This document shows, piece by piece, positions 24,548-33,990 of a stretch of DNA of 64,000 nucleotides. The notes under the pieces were generated by a model, which was given only the letters and a program-made list of their open reading frames with translations, ran no database searches and had not been told where the DNA came from. Position 1 is the first letter of the stretch. Each line of letters starts with the position of its first letter. This DNA is from Sphingomonas desiccabilis (GTDB lineage Bacteria; Pseudomonadota; Alphaproteobacteria; Sphingomonadales; Sphingomonadaceae): NCBI RefSeq assembly GCF_004135605.1, contig NZ_SDPT01000002.1:372001-436000 (forward strand), read 5' to 3'. Both the position numbers and the translations under genes were made by a program.

Positions 24548-26992
24548 GTGCCGGATCGCCACATCGGCGACGTGGCCGCTGCGATTCCCGAACTTCCCAA
24601 CCAGATTTCCCGCTGGTTTGCGGACCGCGGATGGTCGCCGCGTCGGCATCAGGCGGAAATGCTCGCCGCCGCGAGGGCCGGGCGCCACGCGCTGCTGGTC
24701 GCGCCCACCGGCGCGGGCAAGACGCTCGCGGGTTTCCTGCCCACGCTTGCCGAGCTTGCCGATGCGCCCGGCGACGGCCTGCACACGCTCTACATCTCGC
24801 CGCTGAAGGCGCTCGCCGTCGACGTCCAGCGCAACCTGCTCAACCCGATTGCGGAGATGGGGCTCGACATCCGGGTCGAGACGCGGACCGGCGACACCCC
24901 TTCCGACCGAAAGGCGCGCCAGCGGGTGAAGCCGCCGCACATCCTGCTGACGACACCCGAATCGCTGAGCCTGCTCCTGTCCTACCCCGACGCAGATCGG
25001 CTGCTGGCTAGCCTCAGGACGATCGTGATCGATGAGGTACATGCCTTTGCTGCGGGCAAGCGCGGGGACCTGCTGGCGCTTTGCCTGGCGCGGCTCCAGC
25101 GGTTGAGCCCGGGGCTGCGGCGCGTGGCGCTCTCCGCCACCGTCGCCGACCCCGACGACTATCGCGCCTGGCTCGCTCCCGATGGCGACATCGACGCCGT
25201 CACGCTGGTGCAAGGCGATCCCGGCGCCGATCCCCGCATCGAAATCCTGCTTCCGGAAGGGCGGATCCCCTGGTCCGGCCACTCCGGGCGCTATGCCGCG
25301 CCGCAGGTAATGGCGCAGATCGAAGCGCACGCCACCACCATCGTCTTCTGCAACACGCGCAGCCTTGCCGAGCTGATCTTCCAGGATCTGTGGAAGTCGA
25401 ACGAGCGGAGCCTGCCGATCGGTGTCCACCACGGCAGCCTCGCGGTGGAGGCGCGGCGCAAGGTCGAGCAGGCGATGGCGGACGGGCGGCTGCGCGCGCT
25501 GGTCGCGACCGCCAGCCTCGACTTGGGCGTCGACTGGGGCAACGTCGATTGCGTGATCCAGATGGGAGCGCCCAAGGGCTCGTCGCGCCTGCTCCAGCGC
25601 ATCGGCCGGGCGAACCACCGCCTCGACGAGCCTTCCGAGGCCATCGTCGTGCCGGGCAACCGCTTCGAGTATCTGGAGGCGCGCGCGGCGCTGGATGCGG
25701 TGGAGGCCGGCGAGCTTGACACGGAGCTGTTCCGCCCGGGCGCCCTCGACGTGCTTGCACAACATCTGATGGCCTGTGCCTGTGCCGAGCCCTTCGATGC
25801 TGCGGACATGCTGCAGGAGGTCCGCGCAGCATTGCCCTATTCCGCGCTCGACGCGGAGACGTTCGATCGCGTGCTCCACTACATCGCCGAGGGTGGCTAT
25901 GCGCTGCGCGCCTATGACCGGTTCAAGCGGCTGACCAAGGGGGCGGACGGGCTCTGGCGGGTCAGCCATCCGCGCTTCGTGCAGCAGCATCGGCTGAACG
26001 CCGGCATCATTGTCGATGCGCCGACACTCGACGTGCGCTTCCGCAACGGCCGCAAGCTTGGCACCGTCGAGGAGTATTTCGCCTCCACGCTCTCGACCGG
26101 CGACACCTTCTTCTTTGCCGGGCTCAGCCTCGAGGTGGAGCGGATCGAGCTCACCGATCTGATCGTGCGCGCCTCCAGCCGGCCTGCGCGCATCCCCACC
26201 TATGTGGGCACCCGCATGGCGCTCTCGACCAACCTCGCGCAGCGGGTACGGACCTTTCTGCACGACCGCGCGCAATGGCCCCGGTTCCCGGCGGACGTGC
26301 GCGAATGGCTGGAGATCCAGGGGCGGCGCTCACGCCTGCCGGAGCCGGGGCAGTTGCTGATCGAGACCTTCCCGCATGAGGGGAGGCACTACATGGTCGC
26401 CTACAGCTTCGAAGGCTGGAACGCGCACCAGTCGCTCGGCATGCTCATCACCCGGCGGATGGAGGCGCTGGGCCTCAAGCCCATCGGCTTCGTCTCGAAC
26501 GATTATGCGCTCGCCTGCTACGGCTTGGAGCCGATTACCGATCCGGCCGCGCTCTTCTCGCCCGACATCCTGGAGCACGAGTTCGTCGAATGGGTGCAGG
26601 GCTCGAACCTGCTCAAGCGCGCCTTCCGGGAAGTGGCGGTTATCGGTGGTCTCGTGGAGCGCCAGCATCCCGGCAAGCGCAAGTCCGGCAAGCAGGTCAC
26701 CTTCTCGACGGACCTCATCTACGACGTGCTGCGCAAGTACGAGCCGACCCACCTGCTGCTCCAGGCCGCCTGGGAGGATGCCCGCGCGCGGATGACCGAC
26801 GTCGGCCGCCTCGCGACGCTGCTGGAGACCGCGCAGGCGCGGATGCTGCATGTCCCGCTGGAACGGATCAGCCCGCTCGCCGTGCCGGTCATGGTGCTGA
26901 TCGGCCGCGAGCATGTGCCGCAGGGGAGTGCCGACGATGCGCTGCTGACCGAGGCGGAAGCCATGGCGGCCGAGGCGATGCGGCTCGACTGA
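24548..26992 (+). CDS. Ligase-associated Lhr-type DEXH helicase
   Basis: 814 aa from GTG 24548. Walker A APTGAGKT (about 56), DEVH (about 164) and motif VI QRIGRANHR (about 356) sit in two RecA domains; the winged-helix and Lhr-specific C-terminal domains follow. This is the Lhr-Core group, ATP-dependent 3'-5' helicases found with PdeM, the MBL exonuclease and the ligase. No strong ribosome binding site precedes the GTG; TTG 24542 is an alternative. pdeM follows 50 bp later. Confidence 0.93.
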   Translation: MPDRHIGDVAAAIPELPNQISRWFADRGWSPRRHQAEMLAAARAGRHALLVAPTGAGKTLAGFLPTLAELADAPGDGLHTLYISPLKALAVDVQRNLLNPIAEMGLDIRVETRTGDTPSDRKARQRVKPPHILLTTPESLSLLLSYPDADRLLASLRTIVIDEVHAFAAGKRGDLLALCLARLQRLSPGLRRVALSATVADPDDYRAWLAPDGDIDAVTLVQGDPGADPRIEILLPEGRIPWSGHSGRYAAPQVMAQIEAHATTIVFCNTRSLAELIFQDLWKSNERSLPIGVHHGSLAVEARRKVEQAMADGRLRALVATASLDLGVDWGNVDCVIQMGAPKGSSRLLQRIGRANHRLDEPSEAIVVPGNRFEYLEARAALDAVEAGELDTELFRPGALDVLAQHLMACACAEPFDAADMLQEVRAALPYSALDAETFDRVLHYIAEGGYALRAYDRFKRLTKGADGLWRVSHPRFVQQHRLNAGIIVDAPTLDVRFRNGRKLGTVEEYFASTLSTGDTFFFAGLSLEVERIELTDLIVRASSRPARIPTYVGTRMALSTNLAQRVRTFLHDRAQWPRFPADVREWLEIQGRRSRLPEPGQLLIETFPHEGRHYMVAYSFEGWNAHQSLGMLITRRMEALGLKPIGFVSNDYALACYGLEPITDPAALFSPDILEHEFVEWVQGSNLLKRAFREVAVIGGLVERQHPGKRKSGKQVTFSTDLIYDVLRKYEPTHLLLQAAWEDARARMTDVGRLATLLETAQARMLHVPLERISPLAVPVMVLIGREHVPQGSADDALLTEAEAMAAEAMRLD

Positions 26993-27042
26993 CGTGGTTG
27001 GACGGACTTGTCGCGGCCGCGCCGACGGGGCATAGGGACGCC

Positions 27043-27705
27043 ATGGTTCGCTTTTCGTTCTCGGGGCACGAGCTGGTCGCGCTGTCCGCGGGCGCGCTCT
27101 ACTGGCCGGCGCGCGAGGCGCTGCTGGTTGCCGATCTCCACTTCGAGAAGGCGAGCTGGTTCGCGCAGTTCGGGCAGATGCTGCCGCCCTATGACACGCT
27201 CGCGACGCTGGACGCGCTGGAGGCGGTGGTCGCACGGGTGAACCCTGCCGAGCTCTGGTGCCTGGGCGACAGCTTCCACGATCCCAGGGGCTGTACGCGT
27301 CTGCCGGTGGCGGCACAGGAGCGGCTCAGGGCGCTGACGTCCGGCTGCCGCTGGACCTGGATCACCGGCAACCATGACGCGGGCTTCACCGCCTCGTGCG
27401 GCGGCGCCGTGCTGGAGGAAGCGGTGGTGGACGGACTGGTGCTGCGGCACGAGGCCGATCCTGGCGAGACCCGGCCCGAGCTGTCGGGACACTTCCACCC
27501 CAAGCTGCGGGTGACGGTGCGGGGGCGGACGATCGCACGCCGCTGCTTCGTTGCGACGGCGAGCAAGCTGGTGTTGCCGGCGTTCGGGTCCCTGACCGGC
27601 GGGCTGGAGCCGCACCACCCCGAGATCGTGCGCGCGGTGGGGCGGGGCGCGGAAGCGCTGGTGGCGCTGGAGGATCGGCTTCTGCGGTTTCCGGTCGCGG
27701 CCTGA
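27043..27705 (+). CDS. pdeM: Ligase-associated metallophosphoesterase PdeM
   Basis: 220 aa. Calcineurin-like motifs in order: VADLHFEK (about 29), LGDSFHD (about 75), TGNHDAGF (about 107) and SGHFHPK (about 148). It matches the PdeM family, which is encoded with the Lhr helicase, exonuclease and ATP ligase and is proposed to process DNA ends. It converges on the DUF2807 gene with a 2-bp gap. Confidence 0.9.
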   Translation: MVRFSFSGHELVALSAGALYWPAREALLVADLHFEKASWFAQFGQMLPPYDTLATLDALEAVVARVNPAELWCLGDSFHDPRGCTRLPVAAQERLRALTSGCRWTWITGNHDAGFTASCGGAVLEEAVVDGLVLRHEADPGETRPELSGHFHPKLRVTVRGRTIARRCFVATASKLVLPAFGSLTGGLEPHHPEIVRAVGRGAEALVALEDRLLRFPVAA

Positions 27706-27707
27706 CG

Positions 27708-28400
27708 TCAGGAGCCGGCGCCACATTGCACGGACGATGTGCCGCGCACCTGACACTTGGCAGCGCCCGCGACCTCGACGCTGCCGGCGCCATTCGCGGT
27801 GACGGTGGCGGTGAGGGCGGCGCGGAACCGCCCGGTACCCGCGCCTTCGCTGCGTACCACCAGGTCGCGGGTCTCGAGCGCGGCTGCGTCCAGGCTGCCC
27901 GAGCCCACCGCCAGGAATCGTGCCTGCCGCGCCGTGCCGGACAGCGATAGCGTGCCGTTCCCCATCAGCGTGCCCGCCAGCTGTTCGGCCGCCACGCCCG
28001 CGATCGACAGCGTGCCGGTGCCATTGAGCACCGCTTCGGTCCGGGTGCCGGCGAGACGGTCGACCATCACGCGCCCGCCGCCGGCGAGCGTCACCGCCTG
28101 CAGCGGCGCCGCCGTCCGGACGCGGATGGTCACCGGCCGCTGCTGCACGGCGAAGCCGTCCCGCGTCACGGCGCTGGGCCGGATGGTCAGCACGCCCGCT
28201 TCCACCTGCACGGACACGCGCTCGGCCGAGGCGCGGTCGCCGAGCATCTCGGCGCCCGTGCGCCCGCCGGTCACCACCTCCACGACATAGGAGCCGCTGA
28301 CGCGCAGCCGGTCGAACCGCGTGAGCATCACCGTGCGGGCTGGCGGCTCCGGGCTTTCCAGCGCCGCCGTCAGCGCCAGGAGGATCGGCAGCAACAGCAT
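27708..28400 (-). CDS. DUF2807 (head GIN domain) secreted protein
   Basis: 230 aa from ATG 28400. A signal peptide (MLLLPILLALTAALE) precedes a parallel beta-helix-like GIN/auto-transporter adhesin-head domain: repeated short strands with Gly/Ser turns (GNGTLSLSG, GAGSVEVAG). A C-terminal Cys pair (AKCQVRG, VQCGAG) may form a disulfide. It is probably periplasmic. It lies 49 bp downstream of a second DUF2807 gene, so they form a tandem pair. Confidence 0.75.
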   Translation of the reverse strand: MLLLPILLALTAALESPEPPARTVMLTRFDRLRVSGSYVVEVVTGGRTGAEMLGDRASAERVSVQVEAGVLTIRPSAVTRDGFAVQQRPVTIRVRTAAPLQAVTLAGGGRVMVDRLAGTRTEAVLNGTGTLSIAGVAAEQLAGTLMGNGTLSLSGTARQARFLAVGSGSLDAAALETRDLVVRSEGAGTGRFRAALTATVTANGAGSVEVAGAAKCQVRGTSSVQCGAGS

Positions 28401-28449
28401 GGGGCAAGCATCGCACCGTGGCTGCCGCACTGGCAAGCCGCCACGGCGG

Positions 28450-29157
28450 TCAGGACGCGCAGCGGATCGAGCCGGAGCCCGCCAGCGTGCTGGTGCACAG
28501 GGCCATCTCGCCGAGGTCCACGGTGCCCGACCCGTCGAGCGTCACGCGGGCGGGGCCGGCAACGTTCGCCTCGACCCTGCCCGATCCCTGCAGGACGACC
28601 GCCGCCTGCTCGGCACGAAGCTGCGGGGCGGTGATGTCACCCGAGCCCTTCACCTCGGCCGAGAGCAGGTCGACGGCGCCGGCCGCCGCGATCGTACCGG
28701 ACCCGGTGTTCGCAAGCCGCACGGTGCGGCCGCCGAGCATGCCGATGGTGAGGTCCGCGGATCCGGAGACGCTGCCCGAGAAGTTCTCGGCACGATCGAG
28801 CGTCACTGCGCCCGATCCCGTGGCGGAGGCGGCGCGGATCTCCGGCATCTGCACGGTGATGCTGCCGGCGCTGCGCAGCGGCCACGGCCAGCTCTGCCGG
28901 GACGTGCGCCCGATCCGGAGCGTGCCACCCTCGCTCCTCACGAGCAGCTGGTCGAGCACGGCGGGTTCGCCGCGGGCCTCGATGGCGAACGCGCCGCCGG
29001 TGCGGATCTCGACGTTGTCGGGGCCCTCCAGGGCGACCGCGGTGAAGTCACGGGCTTCGAAACTGCGCTGCACCGTATCGGCGTGCTGGTGATTGGATTC
29101 GCCGATGCCCGAGCAGGCGGCGAGAGAAAGGCAAGCCAAAGTCCCTAACGAACGCAT
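28450..29157 (-). CDS. DUF2807 lipoprotein
   Basis: 235 aa from ATG 29157. Signal peptide MRSLGTLACLSLAAC with a lipobox at Cys15. The mature part is the same beta-helix repeat type (FTAVALEGPDNVEIRTGG; SGSGDITAP) and ends with a Cys pair. It is the likely membrane-anchored partner of the soluble homologue downstream. The family is common in sphingomonads and Bacteroidetes; no function is established. Confidence 0.8.
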   Translation of the reverse strand: MRSLGTLACLSLAACSGIGESNHQHADTVQRSFEARDFTAVALEGPDNVEIRTGGAFAIEARGEPAVLDQLLVRSEGGTLRIGRTSRQSWPWPLRSAGSITVQMPEIRAASATGSGAVTLDRAENFSGSVSGSADLTIGMLGGRTVRLANTGSGTIAAAGAVDLLSAEVKGSGDITAPQLRAEQAAVVLQGSGRVEANVAGPARVTLDGSGTVDLGEMALCTSTLAGSGSIRCAS

Positions 29158-29210
29158 TCGAACCCTTTTTCGTGACCCACGCTGGAGACCCCGCCGCCCG
29201 CGCAAAGCCG

Positions 29211-29240
29211 TAAAGAAAAAGGGCGGCCGTGGGGCCGCCC
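29211..29240 (-). terminator. Intrinsic terminator of carD
   Basis: On the minus strand GGGCGGCC, a 4-base loop, GGCCGCCC and then TTTTTCTTTA form a classical terminator. It lies 31 bp after the carD stop. Confidence 0.88.
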
Positions 29241-29270
29241 TCGTTCAGCTGCTTGAGAAAGACCGCGCCG

Positions 29271-29804
29271 TCAGGCGGCGGTCTTCTCCTTGTTGTAGAT
29301 CGCGGCCGAGGCACGCAGGATGTCGAGGATCTTGTCGAGCGCCTTGGGCTCCTCGACCTCTTCCATCGCCGCCAGCTCGCGCGCGAGCCGGCTGGCCGCC
29401 GCCTCGAAGATCTGGCGCTCGGAATAGCTCTGCTCGGGCTGGTCGTCGGCGCGAAACAGGTCACGGACCACCTCGGCGATCGACACCAGGTCGCCCGAGT
29501 TGATCTTCGCCTCATATTCCTGGGCGCGGCGCGACCACATGGTGCGCTTGACCTTGGGCTTGCCCTTGAGCGTGTCGAGCGCCTCGCGCAGCGTCTTGTC
29601 CGACGACAGCTTGCGCATGCCGACGCTCTCGGCCTTGTTGGTGGGCACGCGGAGCGTCATGCGCTCCTTTTCGAAGCGGAGCACGTACAGCTCCAGCTGC
29701 ATGCCCGCAATTTCCTGCTTCTGAAGCTCGATGACACGGCCAACGCCATGCTTGGGGTAAACGACATAATCGCCGACATCAAAGGACAGCGCCTTGGCAG
29801 CCAT
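29271..29804 (-). CDS. carD: CarD-family transcription regulator
   Basis: 177 aa. The N-terminal RNA-polymerase-interacting Tudor-like domain (DVGDYVVYPKHGVGRV, about 9-24) and a helical C-terminal DNA-binding domain with a basic/Trp patch (KRTMWSRRAQEYEAKI) are present. CarD stabilises RNA polymerase open complexes at rRNA and other promoters. It is monocistronic, with a strong terminator and a 248-bp upstream region. Confidence 0.95.
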   Translation of the reverse strand: MAAKALSFDVGDYVVYPKHGVGRVIELQKQEIAGMQLELYVLRFEKERMTLRVPTNKAESVGMRKLSSDKTLREALDTLKGKPKVKRTMWSRRAQEYEAKINSGDLVSIAEVVRDLFRADDQPEQSYSERQIFEAAASRLARELAAMEEVEEPKALDKILDILRASAAIYNKEKTAA

Positions 29805-30052
29805 TGGTAGCCTTTCGTGACCGGTTCGCCCCAGAGTCGCGCCTGGACGGGGAGGGGCTCAGGCCGATCCGCGTCGGGCTGGGGCTTTTCTTTAGGGTGC
29901 GTCTCCACGCGGCGGGCAACGGAATGCCGCCGTCGCGCAACTATATAGCGCGTCTGGAGCAAAAATGCCAGTGGCGAGTTGCAGTTCCCGCGAAAACGGG
30001 CCGGAAAACCGCGCTTTTTCCCCGTACGCGGCCGCATACGGGGCTCGCCCGG

Positions 30053-30394
30053 TCAGTCGCCCTTGCCGGGTTCGGGGGAGAAGAACTGCTCGTACTTGTT
30101 CTCGACGCCCTTCATGGCGTCCGCGTCGGGCGGCGTCTGGTCGAGCTTGCGCGTGACGTTGGGCCACTGGGCCGAGAAGGTGTTGTTGAGCTCGAGCCAC
30201 TGTTCCAGCCCGGACTCGGTATCGGGCAGGATCGCCTCGGCCGGGCATTCCGGCTCGCACACGCCGCAGTCGATGCACTCGGACGGGTTGATGACGAGCA
30301 TGTTCTCGCCCTCGTAGAAGCAATCCACCGGACAGACCTCGACGCAGTCCATGTACTTGCAGCGGATGCAGGCGTCGGTGACGACGTAGGTCAT
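30053..30394 (-). CDS. fdxA: 7Fe ferredoxin FdxA
   Basis: 113 aa. Cluster ligands are [14 protein letters not shown] and [12 protein letters not shown], the arrangement of 3Fe-4S/4Fe-4S ferredoxins, with the C-terminal extension of the FdxA type. It is a cytosolic one-electron carrier. It precedes carD by 248 bp and follows the S4 gene by 36 bp. A GC hairpin after the stop (about 30028-30050) has no T-run. Confidence 0.95.
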   Translation of the reverse strand: MTYVVTDACIRCKYMDCVEVCPVDCFYEGENMLVINPSECIDCGVCEPECPAEAILPDTESGLEQWLELNNTFSAQWPNVTRKLDQTPPDADAMKGVENKYEQFFSPEPGKGD

Positions 30395-30430
30395 TGGGGA
30401 ACAGGCTCCAGGGGTTCGAACGGGGACGCG

Positions 30431-30721
30431 TTATGCGGGCTGTCCCGCCCCGTCAACGGGCACGGGAGGGGCGGGTTCCAGCAACTGGTAGCTCTCCGCG
30501 GCTTCCGCGGGCGGTCCGCGCCGCCTGGGAAGGGCGAGCACGCGCAGCACGAGCACCCGTCCATGGCGGGGAAAGGCGACCACGACGCCCGGCCGCACGG
30601 GGCAGTGCGCGCGCTCGATGCGGCGGCCGTCGATGCGCAGCAGCCCGCCCTCGGCCAGCGCCTGGGCGGCGCTGCGGGTCTTCACCAGCCGCGCGAACCA
30701 CAGGAAGCGGTCGAGCCGCAT
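30431..30721 (-). CDS. S4-domain RNA-binding protein (Hsp15-like)
   Basis: 96 aa from ATG 30721. The S4 domain MRLDRFLWFARLVKTRSAAQ at the N-terminus matches the Hsp15/YrfH heat-shock group, which binds stalled 50S subunits with attached tRNA. A GTG at 30754 would lengthen it and overlap the helicase stop. It is directly downstream of the helicase gene in one operon. Confidence 0.85.
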   Translation of the reverse strand: MRLDRFLWFARLVKTRSAAQALAEGGLLRIDGRRIERAHCPVRPGVVVAFPRHGRVLVLRVLALPRRRGPPAEAAESYQLLEPAPPVPVDGAGQPA

Positions 30722-30746
30722 CGATTCGGCGCCGTGCGGGGTCGGA

Positions 30747-33254
30747 TCAGCCACGCGAAAGGTCCAGGCCCGCAAGGGCTGCAAAGGCGTTGCCGGGACG
30801 CGGTGCCGCCGGGGCGCGCGGCGCCGGCGCGCGCGGACGGCCGCGCCATGCCCAGCGCGGCTGCTCGCCCTCGGCCTTGGCGCTGCGGAAGCCCAGGCGC
30901 GCCATCAGCTTGGCGACGGTTTCGGGCTGGAGCCCGATCGACGTGGCGAGCGCAGGATCGGGGGCGAACGGCTTGTGCCCCTGGCGAGCGTCGTGCGCCG
31001 CGCGGGCGATGCGCTCGACCAGGTCGACGCGCACCGCCTGGCCGCCCAGCCGGCGGAAGCCCCAGGCGCGGGTGTCGCCCGGCAGCACCGTGGCCCCGGC
31101 GGGGGGCAGCGGCTCGACCGGACGACCGTCGCGCGCCGCCAGCAGCGCGGCGCGCCAGCGGGCGGGGGCGGGGCGGAACAGGCGTGCGTCGAACAGGTCG
31201 AGTGTGCCGACCGTCACCCCGGCCTGGCGCAGCCGCCGGCGATCCTCGGGCGCGAGCGCGTCGAGCGCCGGATCGGCGCTTTCGCGCGGGCTGATCCCGC
31301 CGACCTCGGTGAGCGCCGCGGCGACCGCCCGCAGGGGGGCGCTGGCGTCGGGATCGCGCGACAGTGCGGCGAGCCGGGCGAGGACCGGCGCGCGGCGGGC
31401 GATCTCCGCCTCCACCCACGCGACGATCCGCTCGCGCACCGCCGTCTGGCCGGCGCGGTCGAGACAGTCGAGGCTGCGGTCGAGCTTGACTGCAGGGCGA
31501 TCGAGCGTGGGCCCGTTCGCAAGCGTGGCGACAGGGATGCCGTCCCAGCGGATGCCAGGGCGTTCGCCGGGCTCGGCATCGAGCACGAAGGCCTCGTCCG
31601 TCGCACCCGCGAGCGCGGCACCGCGGCGGCGCAGCTCGCCCGCGAGCCCCTTTTCCGCGGCGGAGATCAGCAGCCGCTTGTCGGCGACCCGCGCGTCGGG
31701 TGCGACGTGGAAGCGGAAACCCTCCAGCCGGCCGAGCACATGCGCGTCGACGCTGACCTCGCCGTCCTCGCCCACTTCGACCGGCAGGTTGCTCGCGTCG
31801 GCGCCGATGCGGCGCAGCAGCACGGTGGTGCGCTGGTCGACGAAGCGCTGGCGCAGGCGGTCGTGCAGCGCGTCGGACAGCCGTTCCTCGATTGCGCGGG
31901 TGCGGTCGGCCCAGTGCGCGGGCTCGGCCAGCCAGTCGGCACGGTGCGCGATATAAGCCCAGCTTCGCGCCGCCGCGATGCGCCCGGCGATGGTCTCGAC
32001 ATCGCCGCCGACATTGTCGAGGCGCGCGACCTCATCGGCGAACCATTGGTGGGGGATATGGCCGCGCCCCTCGCTCAGATGCTGGAAGATGCGGCCGACG
32101 AAGCGGGCGTGCGGATCCGGCCCGAGCTTGCGGAAGTCGGGCAGGCCGCAGGCCGACCATAGCCTTGCGACCATCGCGGGGCTGCGCGTGCGGGCGCGCA
32201 CCCAATCCTCCTCCGCCAGCCGCTTGAGCACCGCCAGGTCGATCGCCTGGGGCGCGGCGCGCAGGGCGGGGTGGTTGGGCTTGCGCTCCAGGCTCTCGAT
32301 CAGCGCGTCGAGGCTGGCAGTGCTTGGGCTGCCTTCGCGCCAGTAGAGCTGTTCGAGCGGGGGGATGACGTGCCCCTCGATCGCCAGCACCTCCTCGGGC
32401 GTAAAGGCGCTCGGCCCTTCCTCGACCAGCCCGCCGAAGCTGCCGTCGCGCTGGTGGCGCCCGGCGCGGCCGGCGATCTGCGCCATTTCCGAGATGGTGA
32501 GGCGCCGCTGGCGGCGGCCGTCGAACTTGCGGAGCGAAGCAAAGGCGACGTGCGCCACGTCCATGTTGAGGCCCATGCCGATCGCGTCGGTGGCGACCAG
32601 ATAGTCGACCTCGCCCGACTGGAACATCTGCACCTGGGCGTTGCGGGTGCGCGGCGACAGCGCCCCCATCACCACCGCAGCGCCCCCGCGCATCCGGCGG
32701 ATCGTCTCGGCCACGGCGTACACTTCTTCGGCCGAGAAGGCGACGATCGCACAACGGCGGGGCAGGCGGGACAGCTTGCGCGCGCCGGCATAGGAGAGGG
32801 TGGAAAAGCGCGGGCGGTTGATGATCTCCGCATCGGGCACCAGCGCGCGCACCATCGGCCGCAGCGCCTCCGAACCCAGGATCATCGTTTCCTCACGGCC
32901 CCGGGCGCGCAGCAGCCGGTCGGTGAAGACATGGCCGCGCTCCGGATCGGCGCCGAGCTGCGCCTCGTCAAGCGCCACGAACGCGACCTCGCGGTCGAGC
33001 GGCATGCTCTCGGCCGTGCACAGGAACCAGCGCGCGCCCGGCGGCACGATGCGTTCCTCGCCGGTGATGAGCGCCACCTGGTGCGCGCCCTTGATCGCCA
33101 CCACCCGGTCATAGACCTCGCGCGCGAGCAGGCGCAGCGGGAAGCCGATCATGCCCGAGGCATGGCCGCACATCCGCTCGATCGCGAGGTGGGTCTTGCC
33201 GGTGTTGGTGGGCCCCAGCACGGCGGTGAGCGGGCTACGCGCGAACTGGCTCAT
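30747..33254 (-). CDS. Suv3-type ATP-dependent RNA helicase
   Basis: 835 aa from ATG 33254. Walker A GPTNTGKTH (about 13), DEAQ (about 96) and motif VI QIAGRAGRHQ mark the SUV3/mitochondrial degradosome helicase group within DExH proteins. A long C-terminal part (about 450-835) includes an accessory domain and a Pro/Ala-rich tail. Alphaproteobacteria carry this gene next to an S4 protein and fdxA, as here. RNA-unwinding is inferred from family. Met at 33269 is an alternative start. Confidence 0.88.
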   Translation of the reverse strand: MSQFARSPLTAVLGPTNTGKTHLAIERMCGHASGMIGFPLRLLAREVYDRVVAIKGAHQVALITGEERIVPPGARWFLCTAESMPLDREVAFVALDEAQLGADPERGHVFTDRLLRARGREETMILGSEALRPMVRALVPDAEIINRPRFSTLSYAGARKLSRLPRRCAIVAFSAEEVYAVAETIRRMRGGAAVVMGALSPRTRNAQVQMFQSGEVDYLVATDAIGMGLNMDVAHVAFASLRKFDGRRQRRLTISEMAQIAGRAGRHQRDGSFGGLVEEGPSAFTPEEVLAIEGHVIPPLEQLYWREGSPSTASLDALIESLERKPNHPALRAAPQAIDLAVLKRLAEEDWVRARTRSPAMVARLWSACGLPDFRKLGPDPHARFVGRIFQHLSEGRGHIPHQWFADEVARLDNVGGDVETIAGRIAAARSWAYIAHRADWLAEPAHWADRTRAIEERLSDALHDRLRQRFVDQRTTVLLRRIGADASNLPVEVGEDGEVSVDAHVLGRLEGFRFHVAPDARVADKRLLISAAEKGLAGELRRRGAALAGATDEAFVLDAEPGERPGIRWDGIPVATLANGPTLDRPAVKLDRSLDCLDRAGQTAVRERIVAWVEAEIARRAPVLARLAALSRDPDASAPLRAVAAALTEVGGISPRESADPALDALAPEDRRRLRQAGVTVGTLDLFDARLFRPAPARWRAALLAARDGRPVEPLPPAGATVLPGDTRAWGFRRLGGQAVRVDLVERIARAAHDARQGHKPFAPDPALATSIGLQPETVAKLMARLGFRSAKAEGEQPRWAWRGRPRAPAPRAPAAPRPGNAFAALAGLDLSRG

Positions 33255-33990
33255 AACACGGCGAAACATCGGGCGTGCTGCGGCGAAGTGCAAGGGCGCA
33301 GAAGGACTTGGCGGCGTCTGCCGCGCAGCATCGCGCCTTCGCAGGTGCGGAAGGTTAGTCGAAAGTTAGTCCAAGAACGCCGCTGCCGCGATCTTCCGGG
33401 AGCCGGCGGCAGGAGGCTGGGGGGAGCAGGCGTGACCATCGTGCCATCCTTTCGCGCGCGGGATCCAGCTTGTGACAGGCGAGCGGGCGGTAGGACAGCC
33501 GCAACGGCTTCGGGGACGACGCGGCATCTGGGTCACGCGCAACGGGAGTCGAGGCGGGCATATGCCGTGAAGATGACGGCTGCGGCGGCTGAAGCACGGA
33601 CGGGGGGCCTTCCCCTGCGGCTTTAGGTTGCAGCGGACCGCGGGGGAGTTGTTGCGGTGCGCACCTCGCCCCCGCCTTCCAGCTACGCCCCGCCCCTCGC
33701 CCGGGTACGTCGTCGGTTACCGGGCGCCAACCTCGGCGCACCTACACCTGCGGCGCCGGGCATCGGGTCCACGGGTGGCACGCCGAGGCCGTCGGCGCGG
33801 AAGCCACCAGGCGAGGGGGCGCGCACAAGACGCGCGCAGTGCGGTACTGGCGGCCCTCTCAAGTCGCCCTTTCCGCAGCCTGAAGTCAGTTCTGGCATGT
33901 AAAGTCGGCGTCTAAGGATTACTGATCACAGATCTTGCTTAACTCTGCATTTACTACATAGTTACTTCATCCGAATCGGGGGAGTTCGCT
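33255..33990. other. 736-bp region without a recognised gene
   Basis: No frame here has convincing codon bias together with a start site or a known motif. The left 640 bp are GC-rich with scattered short frames on both strands; they may be degraded coding sequence or an untranslated leader. The last 90 bp (33905-33990) drop sharply in GC and hold the probable promoter and ribosome binding site of the glycosyltransferase gene. Confidence 0.6.
33935..33984 (+). promoter_or_regulatory. Candidate promoter and RBS of the NfrB-like gene
   Basis: In an unusually AT-rich stretch, TTGCTT (33935-33940) and TAGTTA (33959-33964) are 18 bp apart, a weak sigma-70 fit. GGGGGAG (33978-33984) lies six bases before the ATG and is a strong ribosome binding site. 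Confidence 0.4.

Noticed and set aside
30000..30052. Hairpin after fdxA considered as an intrinsic terminator
   Set aside because: On the fdxA strand the stem is followed by A residues, not T.
30394..32162. Long rightward frames opposite the Suv3-type helicase
   Set aside because: Low-complexity Arg/Ala-rich translations antisense to a clear helicase.
33628..33915. Short rightward frame in the gene-free region
   Set aside because: Arg/Pro-rich, no ribosome binding site and no motif; composition fits non-coding GC-rich DNA.
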